Source: Anaerolineae bacterium (GTDB lineage Bacteria; Chloroflexota; Anaerolineae; Promineifilales; Promineifilaceae). Taken from it: a stretch of 64,000 nucleotides of DNA. This document shows, piece after piece, positions 1 to 8,272 of the stretch. Under the pieces are notes generated by a model, which worked only from the letters and a program-made list of their open reading frames with translations, did no database searches and had not been told where the DNA came from. Position 1 is the stretch's first letter; each line of letters opens with the position of its first letter. The DNA is taken from contig JADLAX010000026.1 of assembly GCA_020848035.1 (NCBI GenBank), positions 186,001 to 250,000 on the forward strand, read 5' to 3'. Both the position numbers and the translations under genes were made by a program.

Positions 1-1071
1 CTCACCAAACGCACCCCACTGACGCGAAACATGTCCATTGGCATCATTTACCTGCTGCTGGTGGCGGCCCTGGTTTCGATTCCGGTTAGCACCATCAGCC
101 CAATTGTCACCCAGGTGACCAACTTCATTCACCGCACGCCGCAGTACATCAGCGATATTGGTGAGTTTTTCCGTGATCCCATCGTGATCGCCGATGGCAT
201 TGTCATCCCGGTGGATCAGCTGTCGTTGGACCAGCTATTTGCCTCTTTGAGCAGCAACCTGGTTGAGGTGGTCCAAACGCTTGGTGGCCAGACGCTGAGC
301 ATTTTTGGCAGCCTGGCCTCAGCCACCATTTCCACGGTCGGCTGGACGATCATGGTGTTATTTTTGTCGTTTTACCTGGTCAAAGATCATCACACGCTGT
401 TTGATTCGATTGTGAAAATGGCCCCTCGCTCGTACCAGGAGGATTTAATTCAGCTGAGCGAAGGCATTAGCGTCACCTGGAACGCTTTTTTGCGCGGCCA
501 GCTGGTGTTGTGCCTGGTGGTGGGCACCATCATTTTTATCATCGCCCTGATCATTGGCCTGCCCAATGCCATCACGCTGGGTGTCATTGCCGGGCTGATG
601 GAGCTAATTCCTACGTTTGGCCCAATTTTGGCCGCAATTCCGGCCGTGCTGATTGCCGCCATTCAGGGGGAAGCCAGCTGGCTGGGCAGCTTCATGTCGC
701 CGTTTTGGTTTGCCGTGCTGGTGTTGGGCATTTACGGCTTCGTGTACCAATTTGAGAATTATTACCTGGTGCCGCGCATCATTGGCCACCACCTGAAGCT
801 GCATCCGCTGGTGGTGGTGTTGGGCGTGTTAGCCGGGGCCAGCGTGGCCGGGGTGTTGGGCATCTTGCTGGCTGCGCCGGTGCTGGCCAGTGCCCGCCTG
901 ATCTGGCTGTACATCTACTGCAAGCTCACCGATCAGGATCCATTTTCGGATGAATTTATGCCGTTTATTACTCTGCGGCGACAGGCGAAAACGGCCGTCC
1001 CGCCCCCACCACAACCCACTACCACACCCGGCAACCAGGACAACCCAGACACCACAGCCGCTGCCTCTTAA
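1..1071 (+). CDS. AI-2E family transporter (5' end outside window)
   Basis: Integral membrane protein of the AI-2E/YdiK-type permease family, which includes exporters of autoinducer-2 and Na+/H+ antiporters; the substrate here cannot be told. The reading frame is open to the left edge of the window, so the first Met at position 31 is probably internal and the N-terminal membrane segments are missing. Visible are a hydrophobic segment right after position 31, a soluble amphipathic stretch, and then at least five membrane segments (for example around 340-400, 500-570, 590-670, 690-750, 800-900). The family-typical region with ELIPTFGPILAAIPAV is present at about 600-650. The C-terminus is a Pro/Thr-rich cytoplasmic tail. 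Family assignment is confident; transport role is family knowledge. Confidence 0.85.
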   Translation, partial: LTKRTPLTRNMSIGIIYLLLVAALVSIPVSTISPIVTQVTNFIHRTPQYISDIGEFFRDPIVIADGIVIPVDQLSLDQLFASLSSNLVEVVQTLGGQTLSIFGSLASATISTVGWTIMVLFLSFYLVKDHHTLFDSIVKMAPRSYQEDLIQLSEGISVTWNAFLRGQLVLCLVVGTIIFIIALIIGLPNAITLGVIAGLMELIPTFGPILAAIPAVLIAAIQGEASWLGSFMSPFWFAVLVLGIYGFVYQFENYYLVPRIIGHHLKLHPLVVVLGVLAGASVAGVLGILLAAPVLASARLIWLYIYCKLTDQDPFSDEFMPFITLRRQAKTAVPPPPQPTTTPGNQDNPDTTAAAS

Positions 1072-1076
1072 AACCG

Positions 1077-1106
1077 TTGGTTCTTTTGTCCAACCGCGCA
1101 TACAAT
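1077..1106 (+). promoter_or_regulatory. Candidate promoter, -10 seven nt before an ATG
   Basis: TTGGTT (1077-1082), 18-bp spacer, TACAAT (1101-1106). An ATG follows exactly 7 nt after the -10 (1114), a geometry shared with several other genes of this window and expected for a leaderless transcript. Inferred from sequence only. Confidence 0.4.
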
Positions 1107-1113
1107 TACGGGC

Positions 1114-1182
1114 ATGTTTAAGGTACGGCCGTTACGCCAACCCAACTTTCGCGTCAGAAAAGGATGCCAAACCCATGAGTAA
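1114..1182 (+). CDS. Possible 22-residue leaderless upstream ORF
   Basis: A short frame beginning 7 nt downstream of a -10-like TACAAT and ending in TAA at 1180-1182, so that its stop lies just inside the start of the next gene (ATG at 1175). It encodes a basic peptide (MFKVRPLRQPNF...). The layout would let ribosomes terminating here restart on the downstream ATG. It may equally be non-coding leader; no homology is recognised. Confidence 0.3.
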   Translation: MFKVRPLRQPNFRVRKGCQTHE

Positions 1183-1357
1183 AGATGAAAAATTAGAAGT
1201 TGATATGGTCGCTGAAACGGAAAACTTCGCCGTCTGGCGCAGCCCAGATGAAGAAGGCTTTATCTACCACGTTGAGCTGGGCAGCATTACCCTGCACCTG
1301 GCCTCCGACGAGTGGGAAGAGTTCCTGGAGCTGCTAGGCGACATCAACGATGATTAA
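1175..1357 (+). CDS. Small acidic conserved hypothetical protein (60 aa)
   Basis: A 60-residue acidic protein (starts [21 protein letters not shown]) with no recognised domain. The composition, rich in Glu/Asp with alternating hydrophobics ([25 protein letters not shown]), suggests a small beta-sheet fold with a C-terminal acidic helix. The ATG at 1175 is preferred over longer upstream options because the upstream frame reads through the transporter end, and AAAGGA lies upstream (1160-1164). Its last codons overlap the first codons of radC by 8 nt, so the two are likely co-translated. Function unknown. Confidence 0.6.
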   Translation: MSKDEKLEVDMVAETENFAVWRSPDEEGFIYHVELGSITLHLASDEWEEFLELLGDINDD

Positions 1358-2090
1358 CGACGAACGCGGCGCGGGTGTTGATACGATTCCCTCAGCCACC
1401 TACAACACCCTCATGATGCGGGACATGGCGGAGCAAAACCGCCCCCGCGAACGCCTGCTGCAGGTGGGCGAACGCGCCGTCTCGACGGCCGAATTGTTGG
1501 CCATCGTTTTGCGCTCCGGGGTGCCCGGTGAAAACGTGCTGCGCCTGGCCGAACGGCTGCTAATCACCTTCAAGGATTTGCCTGGATTGGCCCGTGCGTC
1601 CGTGGCGGAGCTAACGGCCGTTAAAGGCGTCGGTCCCGCTAAGGCTGTCGAAATTAAGGCGGCCTTGGAAATCGGCCGTCGTTTGCTGACTACCGCACCG
1701 GAGGAAAAACCGCGCATCACCTCGCCTGCCGACGCCGCCAATTTGCTCATGTCGGAAATGAGCTTTTTGGACAAAGAGCATTTGCGGCTGGTGCTGATGG
1801 ATACCCGCAACCGGGTGCTGGCCACGCCCACCATCTACATTGGCAGCCTCAACACCTCGGTCATTCGCATCGGCGAGCTGTTTCGCGCCGCCATCAAGGA
1901 AAATGCGGCCGCGTTTATCGTGGCCCACAACCACCCCTCGGGCGACCCCTCACCCAGCCCGGAAGATGTAGCCGTGACGCGGCAAATTGTACAGGCCGGT
2001 TCCCTGCTGAACATTGATGTTTTGGACCACATTGTGATTGGCCACAACCGCTTTGTTTCGCTGAAGGAACGCGGGTTGGGCTTTTCGTAA
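1350..2090 (+). CDS. radC: RadC/UPF0758 family JAB-domain protein
   Basis: RadC-like protein of the JAB/MPN metalloprotease-fold family; historically linked to DNA repair, actual biochemical role unsettled. The N-terminal part carries [21 protein letters not shown] and a helix-hairpin-helix ([20 protein letters not shown]), and the C-terminal domain has the JAMM zinc signature [18 protein letters not shown] (near 1929-1980). About 246 residues from the first ATG, slightly long for the family; an internal ATG at 1414 ([15 protein letters not shown]) matches the usual N-terminus and may be the true start. The first ATG overlaps the preceding small gene by 8 nt. Family call is secure. Confidence 0.9.
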   Translation: MINDERGAGVDTIPSATYNTLMMRDMAEQNRPRERLLQVGERAVSTAELLAIVLRSGVPGENVLRLAERLLITFKDLPGLARASVAELTAVKGVGPAKAVEIKAALEIGRRLLTTAPEEKPRITSPADAANLLMSEMSFLDKEHLRLVLMDTRNRVLATPTIYIGSLNTSVIRIGELFRAAIKENAAAFIVAHNHPSGDPSPSPEDVAVTRQIVQAGSLLNIDVLDHIVIGHNRFVSLKERGLGFS

Positions 2091-2095
2091 ACTCA

Positions 2096-2149
2096 GGAGA
2101 TCGGAGATTAGAGATTGGAGATTGCTTAATCTCCAATCTCTAATCTCCC
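2096..2149. repeat. Intergenic hairpin of tandem heptads, family A copy 1
   Basis: Left arm is tandem GGAGATC/GGAGATT/AGAGATT/GGAGATT, right arm AATCTCC/AATCTCT/AATCTCC; the two arms pair to a stem of about 22 bp. It ends 8 nt before the next ATG. Related copies lie at 23590-23645, 24850-24910 and 31131-31197. Confidence 0.85.
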
Positions 2150-2157
2150 TATTGACT

Positions 2158-3357
2158 ATGGCACGAACTGAATTGTTGACCAACGGCCGTATCGGCAAAC
2201 CGTTTCACCCTCACCGCGACGACAAACAGCTGATCACCGCTGCGGGCTGGGCACCCTGGTGGTTGGACCCTGCCCCCGGCAGCCCAGATTGGAAAAATCG
2301 CAAGCCCGTGTTTAGCGCCTACACGCTGGACGACGGCCTGACGCAGCAGCTCAGCACACCGTGGGGCACCCACGAAGCCGGGCTGTGGCAGCAGGTGCCG
2401 TCGGTGGCGGGCAACCAGTATGAGCTGAGCGTGGAAGGCCAGGCGTGGTCCAGCGAAGACGCCGCCCCCGGCAGCCGCCTGGAAGCCAGCGACGTCAATC
2501 TGCAAATCGGCATCGATCCCACGGGCGGCCTGGACCCCACCAGCCCACTCATCGTCTGGAGCGAGGTGGCCCAGCCGCTGAGCCGCTGGGAAACGCTGCG
2601 CGTCCAGTCCGAAGCGGAAGCGGCCATCATCACCCTCTTTGTGAAATCAGCGCCGAATTTACCCAAGCGGCTCCAGTCCGTCTTCTGGCGCAACGCCTTC
2701 TTACGACCGATTGGCCGCCACAAGCGCGGCGTCAACATCGTGGGGTTGGGCGATACGCACGTTTCGCTAGAACCAGAGCAGCCCAGACCGGGGGAACCGA
2801 TTACGGCCGTTGTCTCTTCCAGCCGCGAACACAAATTTGTCGAGCTCATCGTCGCCCGCCCCGACGACACCTGGAGCAAGGTGGTGGCCAAAGGGCGCAC
2901 GGTGGACGAAGATCGGTTCCTCTGGCGCTACCAGTTCAGCACGGACCTTGACGGCCTGTATGACATTCGCTTCGTGGGGGATTTTGGGGCGCGGCTGCTG
3001 GCGCTGCGGCTGCTGCAAGTGGCCCGCAACGTGCAGCTGGTGCCCAGCGACTCGGCTCGCATGAACTACCGGCGGGTTTACGTGCTGCTGCCGCCTACAG
3101 CCAGCCAGAAATGGGCGCTGGCGGCGACGAAGGGGGGCTACGACGGCCGTTTCACCATTGGCTTCTCGGCCGATGACGCGGGCATTGGCAACCTGGAAAA
3201 CCGGCACGTGCTGGCCGTGAACCCGCACCACTGGCCCGAAGTGCTGACGGCGAGTTGGTTCCAGCAGCATTATCCGGGGGTGAAATTTACGGCCGTTGTC
3301 GCCAACCAGCCGGAAGATTTGGAAGCGTGGCTCAAAAACTGGACGGGGCTGGACTAA
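2158..3357 (+). CDS. Hypothetical protein with beta-sandwich-like domains
   Basis: A 399-residue protein of no recognised family. The ATG at 2158 is chosen because upstream in-frame codons come from the intergenic hairpin. No signal peptide is seen. The first 170 residues (ELLTNGRIGKPFHP..., GLWQQVPSVAGNQYELSVEGQAWS) resemble a galactose-binding/carbohydrate-binding beta sandwich; the middle (VSLEPEQPRPGEPITAVVSSSREHKFVELIVARP) looks like an Ig/FnIII-type sandwich; the last 100 residues (VYVLLPPTASQKWALAATKGGYDGRFTIGFSADDAG) look like an alpha/beta domain that may bind a ligand. Domain reading is from sequence pattern only. It stands alone between two hairpin repeats. Confidence 0.6.
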   Translation: MARTELLTNGRIGKPFHPHRDDKQLITAAGWAPWWLDPAPGSPDWKNRKPVFSAYTLDDGLTQQLSTPWGTHEAGLWQQVPSVAGNQYELSVEGQAWSSEDAAPGSRLEASDVNLQIGIDPTGGLDPTSPLIVWSEVAQPLSRWETLRVQSEAEAAIITLFVKSAPNLPKRLQSVFWRNAFLRPIGRHKRGVNIVGLGDTHVSLEPEQPRPGEPITAVVSSSREHKFVELIVARPDDTWSKVVAKGRTVDEDRFLWRYQFSTDLDGLYDIRFVGDFGARLLALRLLQVARNVQLVPSDSARMNYRRVYVLLPPTASQKWALAATKGGYDGRFTIGFSADDAGIGNLENRHVLAVNPHHWPEVLTASWFQQHYPGVKFTAVVANQPEDLEAWLKNWTGLD

Positions 3358-3367
3358 AAACCAAACC

Positions 3368-3429
3368 GAGGAGTAAGCATCCTCAGATGCGTCTCCGCAG
3401 CCGTTCGCATCTGAGGATGCTCACTCCTC
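3368..3429. repeat. Intergenic hairpin, family D copy 1
   Basis: A 24-nt arm starting GAGGAGTAAGCATCC pairs with its near-perfect complement ending GGATGCTCACTCCTC. A relative is at 37272-37338. May act as the terminator of the preceding gene. Confidence 0.8.
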
Positions 3430-3467
3430 ACCATTATTTGGTTCTTCAGGATTTCGTGTGGTTTGGT

Positions 3468-3530
3468 ATGAAACGTGACGCGTGAAACGTGAAGACCTTG
3501 TGGTCACGTTTCACGTTTCACGCGTCACGG
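3468..3530. repeat. Intergenic hairpin of tandem heptads, family B copy 1
   Basis: Arms are built of ACGTTTC / GAAACGT heptads (TCACGTTTCACGTTTCACG on the right). Relatives at 51277-51336, 51905-51955, 57066-57118 and 58952-59008. Confidence 0.85.
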
Positions 3531-3571
3531 GTGGTAAACCCCCTGAATTCCCAAAGAGCCAAAATGGGTGC

Positions 3572-4849
3572 CTAATCTGACGCCAGCAGCGACACATCTA
3601 CCACTTCCACCTCAAAATTGTGGCCCGATGAAACCAGGATGATGCTCTCGATAAAACGCGGCGGCACGCGGCCCTGGCGGGCAATCTCGGCCCCTAAATC
3701 GATGTCATAAAAATATTCCTGCCCCAGCGGCACCCGTTCATGGGTATCCTGAACCATGGCGCAAATGGCACAGCCATCCGGCTGCACGCCGGGAATCGGC
3801 TCACCCACGGCGTAGAAACCATGCTGCCAGGTGTTAGAAAAGCCGCCCCCATCAACGTAATTCACCCGCAAAAAGAGCGGGCATTCACTGCCCAACACGC
3901 CACACACCTCCAGCGATTGGCTCAAAACACGGAAGGTCACCAACAGCCGCAGCGAGGCCACTTCAGCCACATCCTGGTTCACCGACTGGCGCACCAGCAC
4001 ATCGGCATGGCCCACGCCCTGGCGGCTGATGTTGAGCCGTGGCTCGTCGCCTTCGTCCAAAACACGCACCTGCCCGGCAGGTTGGTCGGCCCGCTCCACG
4101 TTCCAGGGGAAGATGGTCCAGCGGCTCAACTGCTCACTAAAATCACCATTGACGATGAGGTTACGCTCGGTTTCCAGCGGCCCCACGGGGCCAGACCCGG
4201 TTGGCACCACGCCGCGCTGGTTTTCGGTCAGGTTCAGGCTGGATTGGGACGCAACGGCCGTCATCACCACACGCCCCTCTTGGACCGTCACCTGCGTCTC
4301 CTCAGTGCCCACGATGATGGTGTACTGGCCTGCCGTCTGGATAGTGATGTCACTCTGCGCGGTGCTGATGGTGATTTGCGACGGCCGTTCGCCAAATTCA
4401 GGTACGGTGAGGCGGATACGGCCGTTGTCTACCGCGATTGTCAGGGTATGCAGCCGATCGCTCACGCCAAAGCGGGGTGTATCGGCGGCCACCAGGGTGA
4501 GGTCGGTGTTGCTAAACACCTGCACCCGCGCCAGCAGCTGCTCCACGTTGGGCGGATTCACGGCAATGAGCGCGGAAGCCGTGTCGCCCGTCAGCACCCG
4601 TTCGCCCGGCGCGATAAACTTACCGCCCTCACCGGCTAGCAGCGCGGTGCGGTTGCCCGCCGTGTCGTCTATGCCCACCGTGCCCTGGTTGGCCTGCACA
4701 AAGGTGCTCAGCGATTCGGTCAGGTTTTGCACCAGGGCATTGGCTGTTACCGGCACGGCAATGGTGATGACCATACACGCAAAAAAGCTGCCCAGCAAAA
4801 TCATCCACGCCAGGCGCTGTCGTTCTACCTTACTTTTTTCTTCAACCAT
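3572..4849 (-). CDS. FecR-like membrane-anchored protein
   Basis: A 425-residue protein with an N-terminal membrane anchor (LAWMILLGSFFACMVITIAVPV) and a large exported part. Residues around 50-220 have FecR-like features: LLAGEGGKFIAPGERVLTGDTASALI followed by repeated beta strands (TLTIAVDNGRIRLTVPEF, SDITIQTAGQYTIIVG, TQVTVQEGRVVM). The last 200 residues (NLIVNGDFSEQLSRWTIFPWNVERAD) look like a carbohydrate-binding-type beta sandwich with four Cys. The start at 4849 (MVEEKSK) is preferred; it overlaps the end of the acylphosphatase gene by 8 nt, so the two form an operon. FecR domains often sense or transmit envelope signals; no sigma factor or receptor is adjacent, so the role here is open. 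Confidence 0.65.
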   Translation of the reverse strand: MVEEKSKVERQRLAWMILLGSFFACMVITIAVPVTANALVQNLTESLSTFVQANQGTVGIDDTAGNRTALLAGEGGKFIAPGERVLTGDTASALIAVNPPNVEQLLARVQVFSNTDLTLVAADTPRFGVSDRLHTLTIAVDNGRIRLTVPEFGERPSQITISTAQSDITIQTAGQYTIIVGTEETQVTVQEGRVVMTAVASQSSLNLTENQRGVVPTGSGPVGPLETERNLIVNGDFSEQLSRWTIFPWNVERADQPAGQVRVLDEGDEPRLNISRQGVGHADVLVRQSVNQDVAEVASLRLLVTFRVLSQSLEVCGVLGSECPLFLRVNYVDGGGFSNTWQHGFYAVGEPIPGVQPDGCAICAMVQDTHERVPLGQEYFYDIDLGAEIARQGRVPPRFIESIILVSSGHNFEVEVVDVSLLASD

Positions 4850-5141
4850 CTTGATACCGTATTGAGAATGTCGCGAAGGTGCCTGTTGCCTCATGCCAGG
4901 TCACCTCTACCCGCTGGACCCGGGCGGCCGAAGGGCCATTGTGTAAAAAAGCGAGAAATTCCTGCAAAGCAGCGTCATCCCCCTCGGCGACGGTCTTCAC
5001 CGCGCCGTTCTGCTGGTTAGCCACCCATCCGGTGAGGCCCAACCGTCGGGCTGCCTGCTGAGTGTAATAGCGGAAGGAAACACCCTGGACGGTGCCGTGA
5101 ATAACGGCCGTTAACTGCTTCTGTTGGTTTGGTTTGGACAT
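4842..5141 (-). CDS. acyP: Acylphosphatase
   Basis: Small cytoplasmic enzyme (99 aa) that hydrolyses acyl phosphates such as acetyl or carbamoyl phosphate. The signature HGTVQGVSFRYYTQQAARRLGLTGWV carries the catalytic Arg (in GVSFR) and the following NG loop (VANQQNGAVKTVAEGD); length is the usual 90-100 residues. The start at 5141 (MSKPNQQ) is preferred over an upstream in-frame ATG because GAGGCGAAAT precedes it and because the promoter palindrome lies upstream. First gene of an operon with the FecR-like protein. Confidence 0.9.
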   Translation of the reverse strand: MSKPNQQKQLTAVIHGTVQGVSFRYYTQQAARRLGLTGWVANQQNGAVKTVAEGDDAALQEFLAFLHNGPSAARVQRVEVTWHEATGTFATFSIRYQDG

Positions 5142-5147
5142 ATTTCG

Positions 5148-5170
5148 CCTCGGGTGAATTATACCCGAGG
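5148..5170 (-). promoter_or_regulatory. Palindrome bracketing a -10 box (candidate operator)
   Basis: On the minus strand CCTCGGG, then TATAAT, then TCA, then CCCGAGG: perfect 7-bp arms surround a consensus -10, 16 nt before the acylphosphatase ATG. A dimeric repressor bound here would block RNA polymerase. Seen directly; function inferred. Confidence 0.5.
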
Positions 5171-5406
5171 GTGGCGGGAAAAGTAGGTGGGGTGGAACGG
5201 CCGTAGGGTAATAGCCCCCAAAGCGGCGACCAGTCGAGGGAAGAGGAACCATCCATTGAGCTTAAAACCATCTTTCGCTATACTTTTCTCATCGCGGATG
5301 ATTCCTTTTGCCGAGTTGATCCATAGACTACTTTTTAGAGAGTTCTACTCGCTTTAATCTGAAAATAATTTTGACAACCCAGCACAATAAATTTTTAGGT
5401 GCCTAT

Positions 5407-6168
5407 ATGAACCATTCGGAAGCCGAACACCAATATGCAAAAAAGATTGCAATAGAAACGGCAAAGTTATTTGAACTCTGTGCCTCAGACATAGATTTAA
5501 TTGTCCTTGAATTGGAAGCCCGAGGTTATTCAAATCTTGCCGCCAGAAAGTGGACTGTTTTAGTTCAATCAGGCTTTGCCTGGGCACTACTCAAGAAGAT
5601 GGGGGTCCACAATTTTTCTTCTACCTTTATTCTTCATGCTAAAAGCGGAGAATATCGTATCCCTATTGATTCGCAGGTAATATTTTTGGGCGCTTTGGAC
5701 GTTGCAACAGACATCATACAAAATGGGTATAATCAGGATTTCTCGAAAAGAGCCTTTTCTGCTGTCATTCAAAACAGCCCCGAAATAAATGCTGCCGCGC
5801 AGTTGCTTGATGGTGGGGAAGACATTGGTGCTGCAACACTAACAACCACGTTGATGGGATTCACCGCAAATGATTTTGGATTGTCGCCCAAGACTGCAAG
5901 TTCTAAGAGGAGCGAGGTGTGGTCTTTAAGTAACTATCTAAAAGCTTCGCCAATTGGGTGGCCTGAGTTCTACAGAAGATTGGAGGCGATCGAAAAACTT
6001 CAGTTGATCGGAGCGCTTGAAGCCATTCCTATTTTAGAGCATGTCGCGCAAACTGATACTCAAGAATTTGATGCATGGGGTTTAGGCAGCGGGGTTTCAT
6101 TAGCAGACTTTGCTAATACCGCTATCGCGGAAATAAAAATCAAGAATGGCTTTACTGGAGCCTTCTAG
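5407..6168 (+). CDS. AT-rich hypothetical protein, likely horizontally acquired
   Basis: A 253-residue soluble protein not recognised as any family. Start at ATG 5407 (MNHSEAEHQYAKKIAIETAKLF), with an upstream TTG alternative at 5371. The sequence is mostly helical and ends with an amphipathic region. Its AT-rich codon use and complete lack of the ACGGCCGT palindrome common in the flanking genes suggest recent transfer. It is next to a decayed pyrD fragment and a retropepsin module, so this 1.7-kb stretch looks like an insertion hotspot. Confidence 0.65.
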   Translation: MNHSEAEHQYAKKIAIETAKLFELCASDIDLIVLELEARGYSNLAARKWTVLVQSGFAWALLKKMGVHNFSSTFILHAKSGEYRIPIDSQVIFLGALDVATDIIQNGYNQDFSKRAFSAVIQNSPEINAAAQLLDGGEDIGAATLTTTLMGFTANDFGLSPKTASSKRSEVWSLSNYLKASPIGWPEFYRRLEAIEKLQLIGALEAIPILEHVAQTDTQEFDAWGLGSGVSLADFANTAIAEIKIKNGFTGAF

Positions 6169-6258
6169 ATATTTACATTCGATAACCAAACAATGTGTTG
6201 AATATATGCTGTTAGGGCAGTCAATTCAGCTTAGGCCCATTTTTCAACTCAAAAAAAA

Positions 6259-6395
6259 TCAATTTTGGTGCGATTTTGCCAGTTCGCGCAACAAACCACC
6301 AGGAAGGCTGGGGCCTTGGTAGTTGAGTCTTGTGTAGAGCTGCACCAGGCTGGCACCGCCATCTAGCTTGGCCTGCACGTCGGCGGCCACTGCGC
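6259..6395 (-). pseudogene. Remnant of a second pyrD 3' end
   Basis: The minus strand encodes about 45 residues ending at TGA (6259-6261) that match the C-terminus of PyrD at 7194: AADVQAKLDGGASLVQLYT here against AADIQARLDAGASLVQLYT there, continuing to LLRELAK / LLRDLAK (29 of 38 identical by eye). The homology stops near 6395 and nothing upstream continues it. It is a truncated relic of a diverged pyrD copy, or a decayed duplication, lying on the far side of the two-gene module from the intact gene. Confidence 0.8.
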
Positions 6396-6500
6396 CAATG
6401 TCACCCAAGATTTCAAAAGGCTTTAATGACCCACCATGAAATGGATGTGCTACAATGTTGTTAATAATTCAAAAGAGCTTGCAATTCGAGGAGTGTCACG

Positions 6501-6710
6501 ATGACAATGATTGAACTTCTACCATCTATTCGCCAGCTTTCATCCGCAGAAAAACTTCGCCTCATTCGGATTTTGGCTGAAGAGTTGGATACGCAAGAGG
6601 ATATTGTGCCCTTTCAGCCCGATAAGGTTTACTATCTCCACACGCCATACCATTCGTTCGGAGCAGGTCGCGCCCTTATGGAGGCAATGGAACAAGCATC
6701 AAAGAGCTAG
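6501..6710 (+). CDS. Small antitoxin-like protein preceding a retropepsin
   Basis: A 69-residue protein (MTMIELLPSIRQLSSAEKLRLIRILAEEL...) with a helical N-terminal half (residues 5-30) like small antitoxin or addiction-module partners and a C-terminal half ending in HTPYHSFGAGRALMEAME. GAGGAG precedes the ATG with proper spacing. Its stop lies 5 nt before the retropepsin-like gene, so the two are one transcription unit. The pairing of a small helical protein with a small aspartic-protease-fold protein recurs at the other end of this window. DNA binding or antitoxin activity is inference. Confidence 0.7.
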   Translation: MTMIELLPSIRQLSSAEKLRLIRILAEELDTQEDIVPFQPDKVYYLHTPYHSFGAGRALMEAMEQASKS

Positions 6711-6715
6711 CCGAT

Positions 6716-7120
6716 ATGCGTTTTCGCTACTCTACAACCAGCTCAACTCAAGATGAATTTGATAGTTTGCCACGCTTGCCCTTAACGCTTCGCTTTGGCG
6801 ATCAGGAGATGGAGGTGATGGGGTTGGTAGACAGTGGGGCGACTGTCAATGTTTTGCCATATGAGGTCGGCATCGAACTTGGGGCTCAATGGGAAGAGCA
6901 AAAAGCAACGATTCCATTAGCTGATAATATAGGCAAACAATTGGCAATGCCATTCTTTGTCATGGCCACTGTCGGGAATTATGAGCCGGTTCATCTTGCT
7001 TTTGCCTGGGTTAACACACCCAATATGCCGCTTATACTCGGGCAAACCAATTTCTTTATGGAATTTGACGTTCATTTCTATCGTTCGCGCCTGGAATTTG
7101 AGGTCGAACCGAAATCTTAA
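6716..7120 (+). CDS. Retropepsin-like aspartic protease-fold protein
   Basis: A 134-residue single-domain protein of the retroviral-type aspartyl protease fold. The active-site triplet is DSG at residue 39 (GLVDSGATVNVLP) and the second family signature is LILGQTNFF near residue 112. As in retropepsins a dimer would be needed for two catalytic Asp. The N-terminus MRFRYS is shared with the second retropepsin of this window (MKFRYS at 63084, minus strand). No signal peptide, so cytoplasmic. Protease activity and target are unknown; partner is the small gene 5 nt upstream. Confidence 0.8.
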   Translation: MRFRYSTTSSTQDEFDSLPRLPLTLRFGDQEMEVMGLVDSGATVNVLPYEVGIELGAQWEEQKATIPLADNIGKQLAMPFFVMATVGNYEPVHLAFAWVNTPNMPLILGQTNFFMEFDVHFYRSRLEFEVEPKS

Positions 7121-7193
7121 AGTCCACAATCGAAATCATCAACTCGTCAGTCGCCAAAATAACAAACTTCGCTCAAATCAAAGAGAATCAACT

Positions 7194-8243
7194 CTAGGAA
7201 ATTTTTGCCAAGTCGCGGAGGAGGTGGCCGGGGAGGTCGGGGCCTTCGTAGATGAGGCTGGTGTAGAGCTGCACCAGGCTGGCACCGGCGTCTAACCTGG
7301 CCTGTATGTCGGCCGCTGTGCGGATACCACCCACGCCAATGATGGGGAGACGGCCGTTCGTCACCCGCCAAATGTGCGCAATCATCGCCGTGCTTTTTTC
7401 CCGCAGTGGTAAGCCACTTAAGCCCCCCGTCTCCTGCTGGTGGGGCGAGCGCAGCCCGTCGCGGCCAATCGTGGTGTTGGTGGCAATGATGGCGTCGATC
7501 TGGTGGTCTTGAACGGCCGTTAAAATTTCATCCAGTTCCGCCAGCGACAAATCCGGGGCAATTTTGATGAACAACGGCCGTTTGGCAATTTTATGCGCCA
7601 CTGCCAACTTTTGATTCTCCGCCGCCAGCGCCCCCAGCAGTTGGCCCAAGTAATCCCCGCCTTGCAGCTCACGCAGCCCCGGCGTGTTGGGCGAGCTGAT
7701 GTTCACCGCCAGATAATCGGCAAACGGATACACCGCCTGCATCACGGCGAGGTAGTCGCCCACCGCTTCCGCCAACGGCGTCTCTTTCTGCTTGCCCAGG
7801 CTCACGCCCAGGATGAAATCGTGGGGTTTTGCCGCCAATTTTTGCAGTCGGGGCAGCGCCGCCGGCACGCCGCCGTTGGGGAAGCCCATCCGGTTGATAA
7901 TTGCGCCATCCTCCGGCAGGCGAAAGATGCGCGGGCGGGGATTGCCCGCCTGCGGCCGCGGCGTCAGCGTGCCCACTTCGATGTGGCCAAAGCCGAGCGC
8001 CGCCAAACCGGGCACCACACGCACGTCTTTGTCGAAGCCAGCGGCCATGCCCAGCACGTTGGGGAAGGTGAGCCCGGCGAATTGAACCGGTTTATGCGGT
8101 ACGGGGCCAGCGATTTTGTGGAGAAACGGCCGTGCCACCCCACCCTGGGCCAATGCCAACAGCGTCAGCGTGCGGTCATGCACCGTTTCGGCGTCCATGC
8201 GCCGCAGCAAGGGGAAAACAAATCGAGCGTAAAAATTAGCCAA
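7194..8243 (-). CDS. pyrD: Dihydroorotate dehydrogenase (quinone), class 2
   Basis: Membrane-associated FMN enzyme oxidising dihydroorotate to orotate with quinone, fourth step of pyrimidine synthesis. Seen are the class 2 N-terminal helix (FYARFVFPLLRRMDAETVHDRTL), the AAGFDKD loop, NRMGFPNGG, the catalytic-Ser region AVNISSPNTPGLRELQ, KIAPDL, ATNTT and the FMN phosphate site GVGGIRTAADIQARLDAGASLVQLYT. Length near 350 aa is normal. There is no ATG; the TTG at 8243 with GGTGG just upstream fits the family N-terminus better than the TTG at 8270. A truncated relative of its 3' end lies at 6259-6395. Confidence 0.93.
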   Translation of the reverse strand: MANFYARFVFPLLRRMDAETVHDRTLTLLALAQGGVARPFLHKIAGPVPHKPVQFAGLTFPNVLGMAAGFDKDVRVVPGLAALGFGHIEVGTLTPRPQAGNPRPRIFRLPEDGAIINRMGFPNGGVPAALPRLQKLAAKPHDFILGVSLGKQKETPLAEAVGDYLAVMQAVYPFADYLAVNISSPNTPGLRELQGGDYLGQLLGALAAENQKLAVAHKIAKRPLFIKIAPDLSLAELDEILTAVQDHQIDAIIATNTTIGRDGLRSPHQQETGGLSGLPLREKSTAMIAHIWRVTNGRLPIIGVGGIRTAADIQARLDAGASLVQLYTSLIYEGPDLPGHLLRDLAKIS

Positions 8244-8272
8244 AGCACCACCAGTCAAACAAAAAAGCAATT

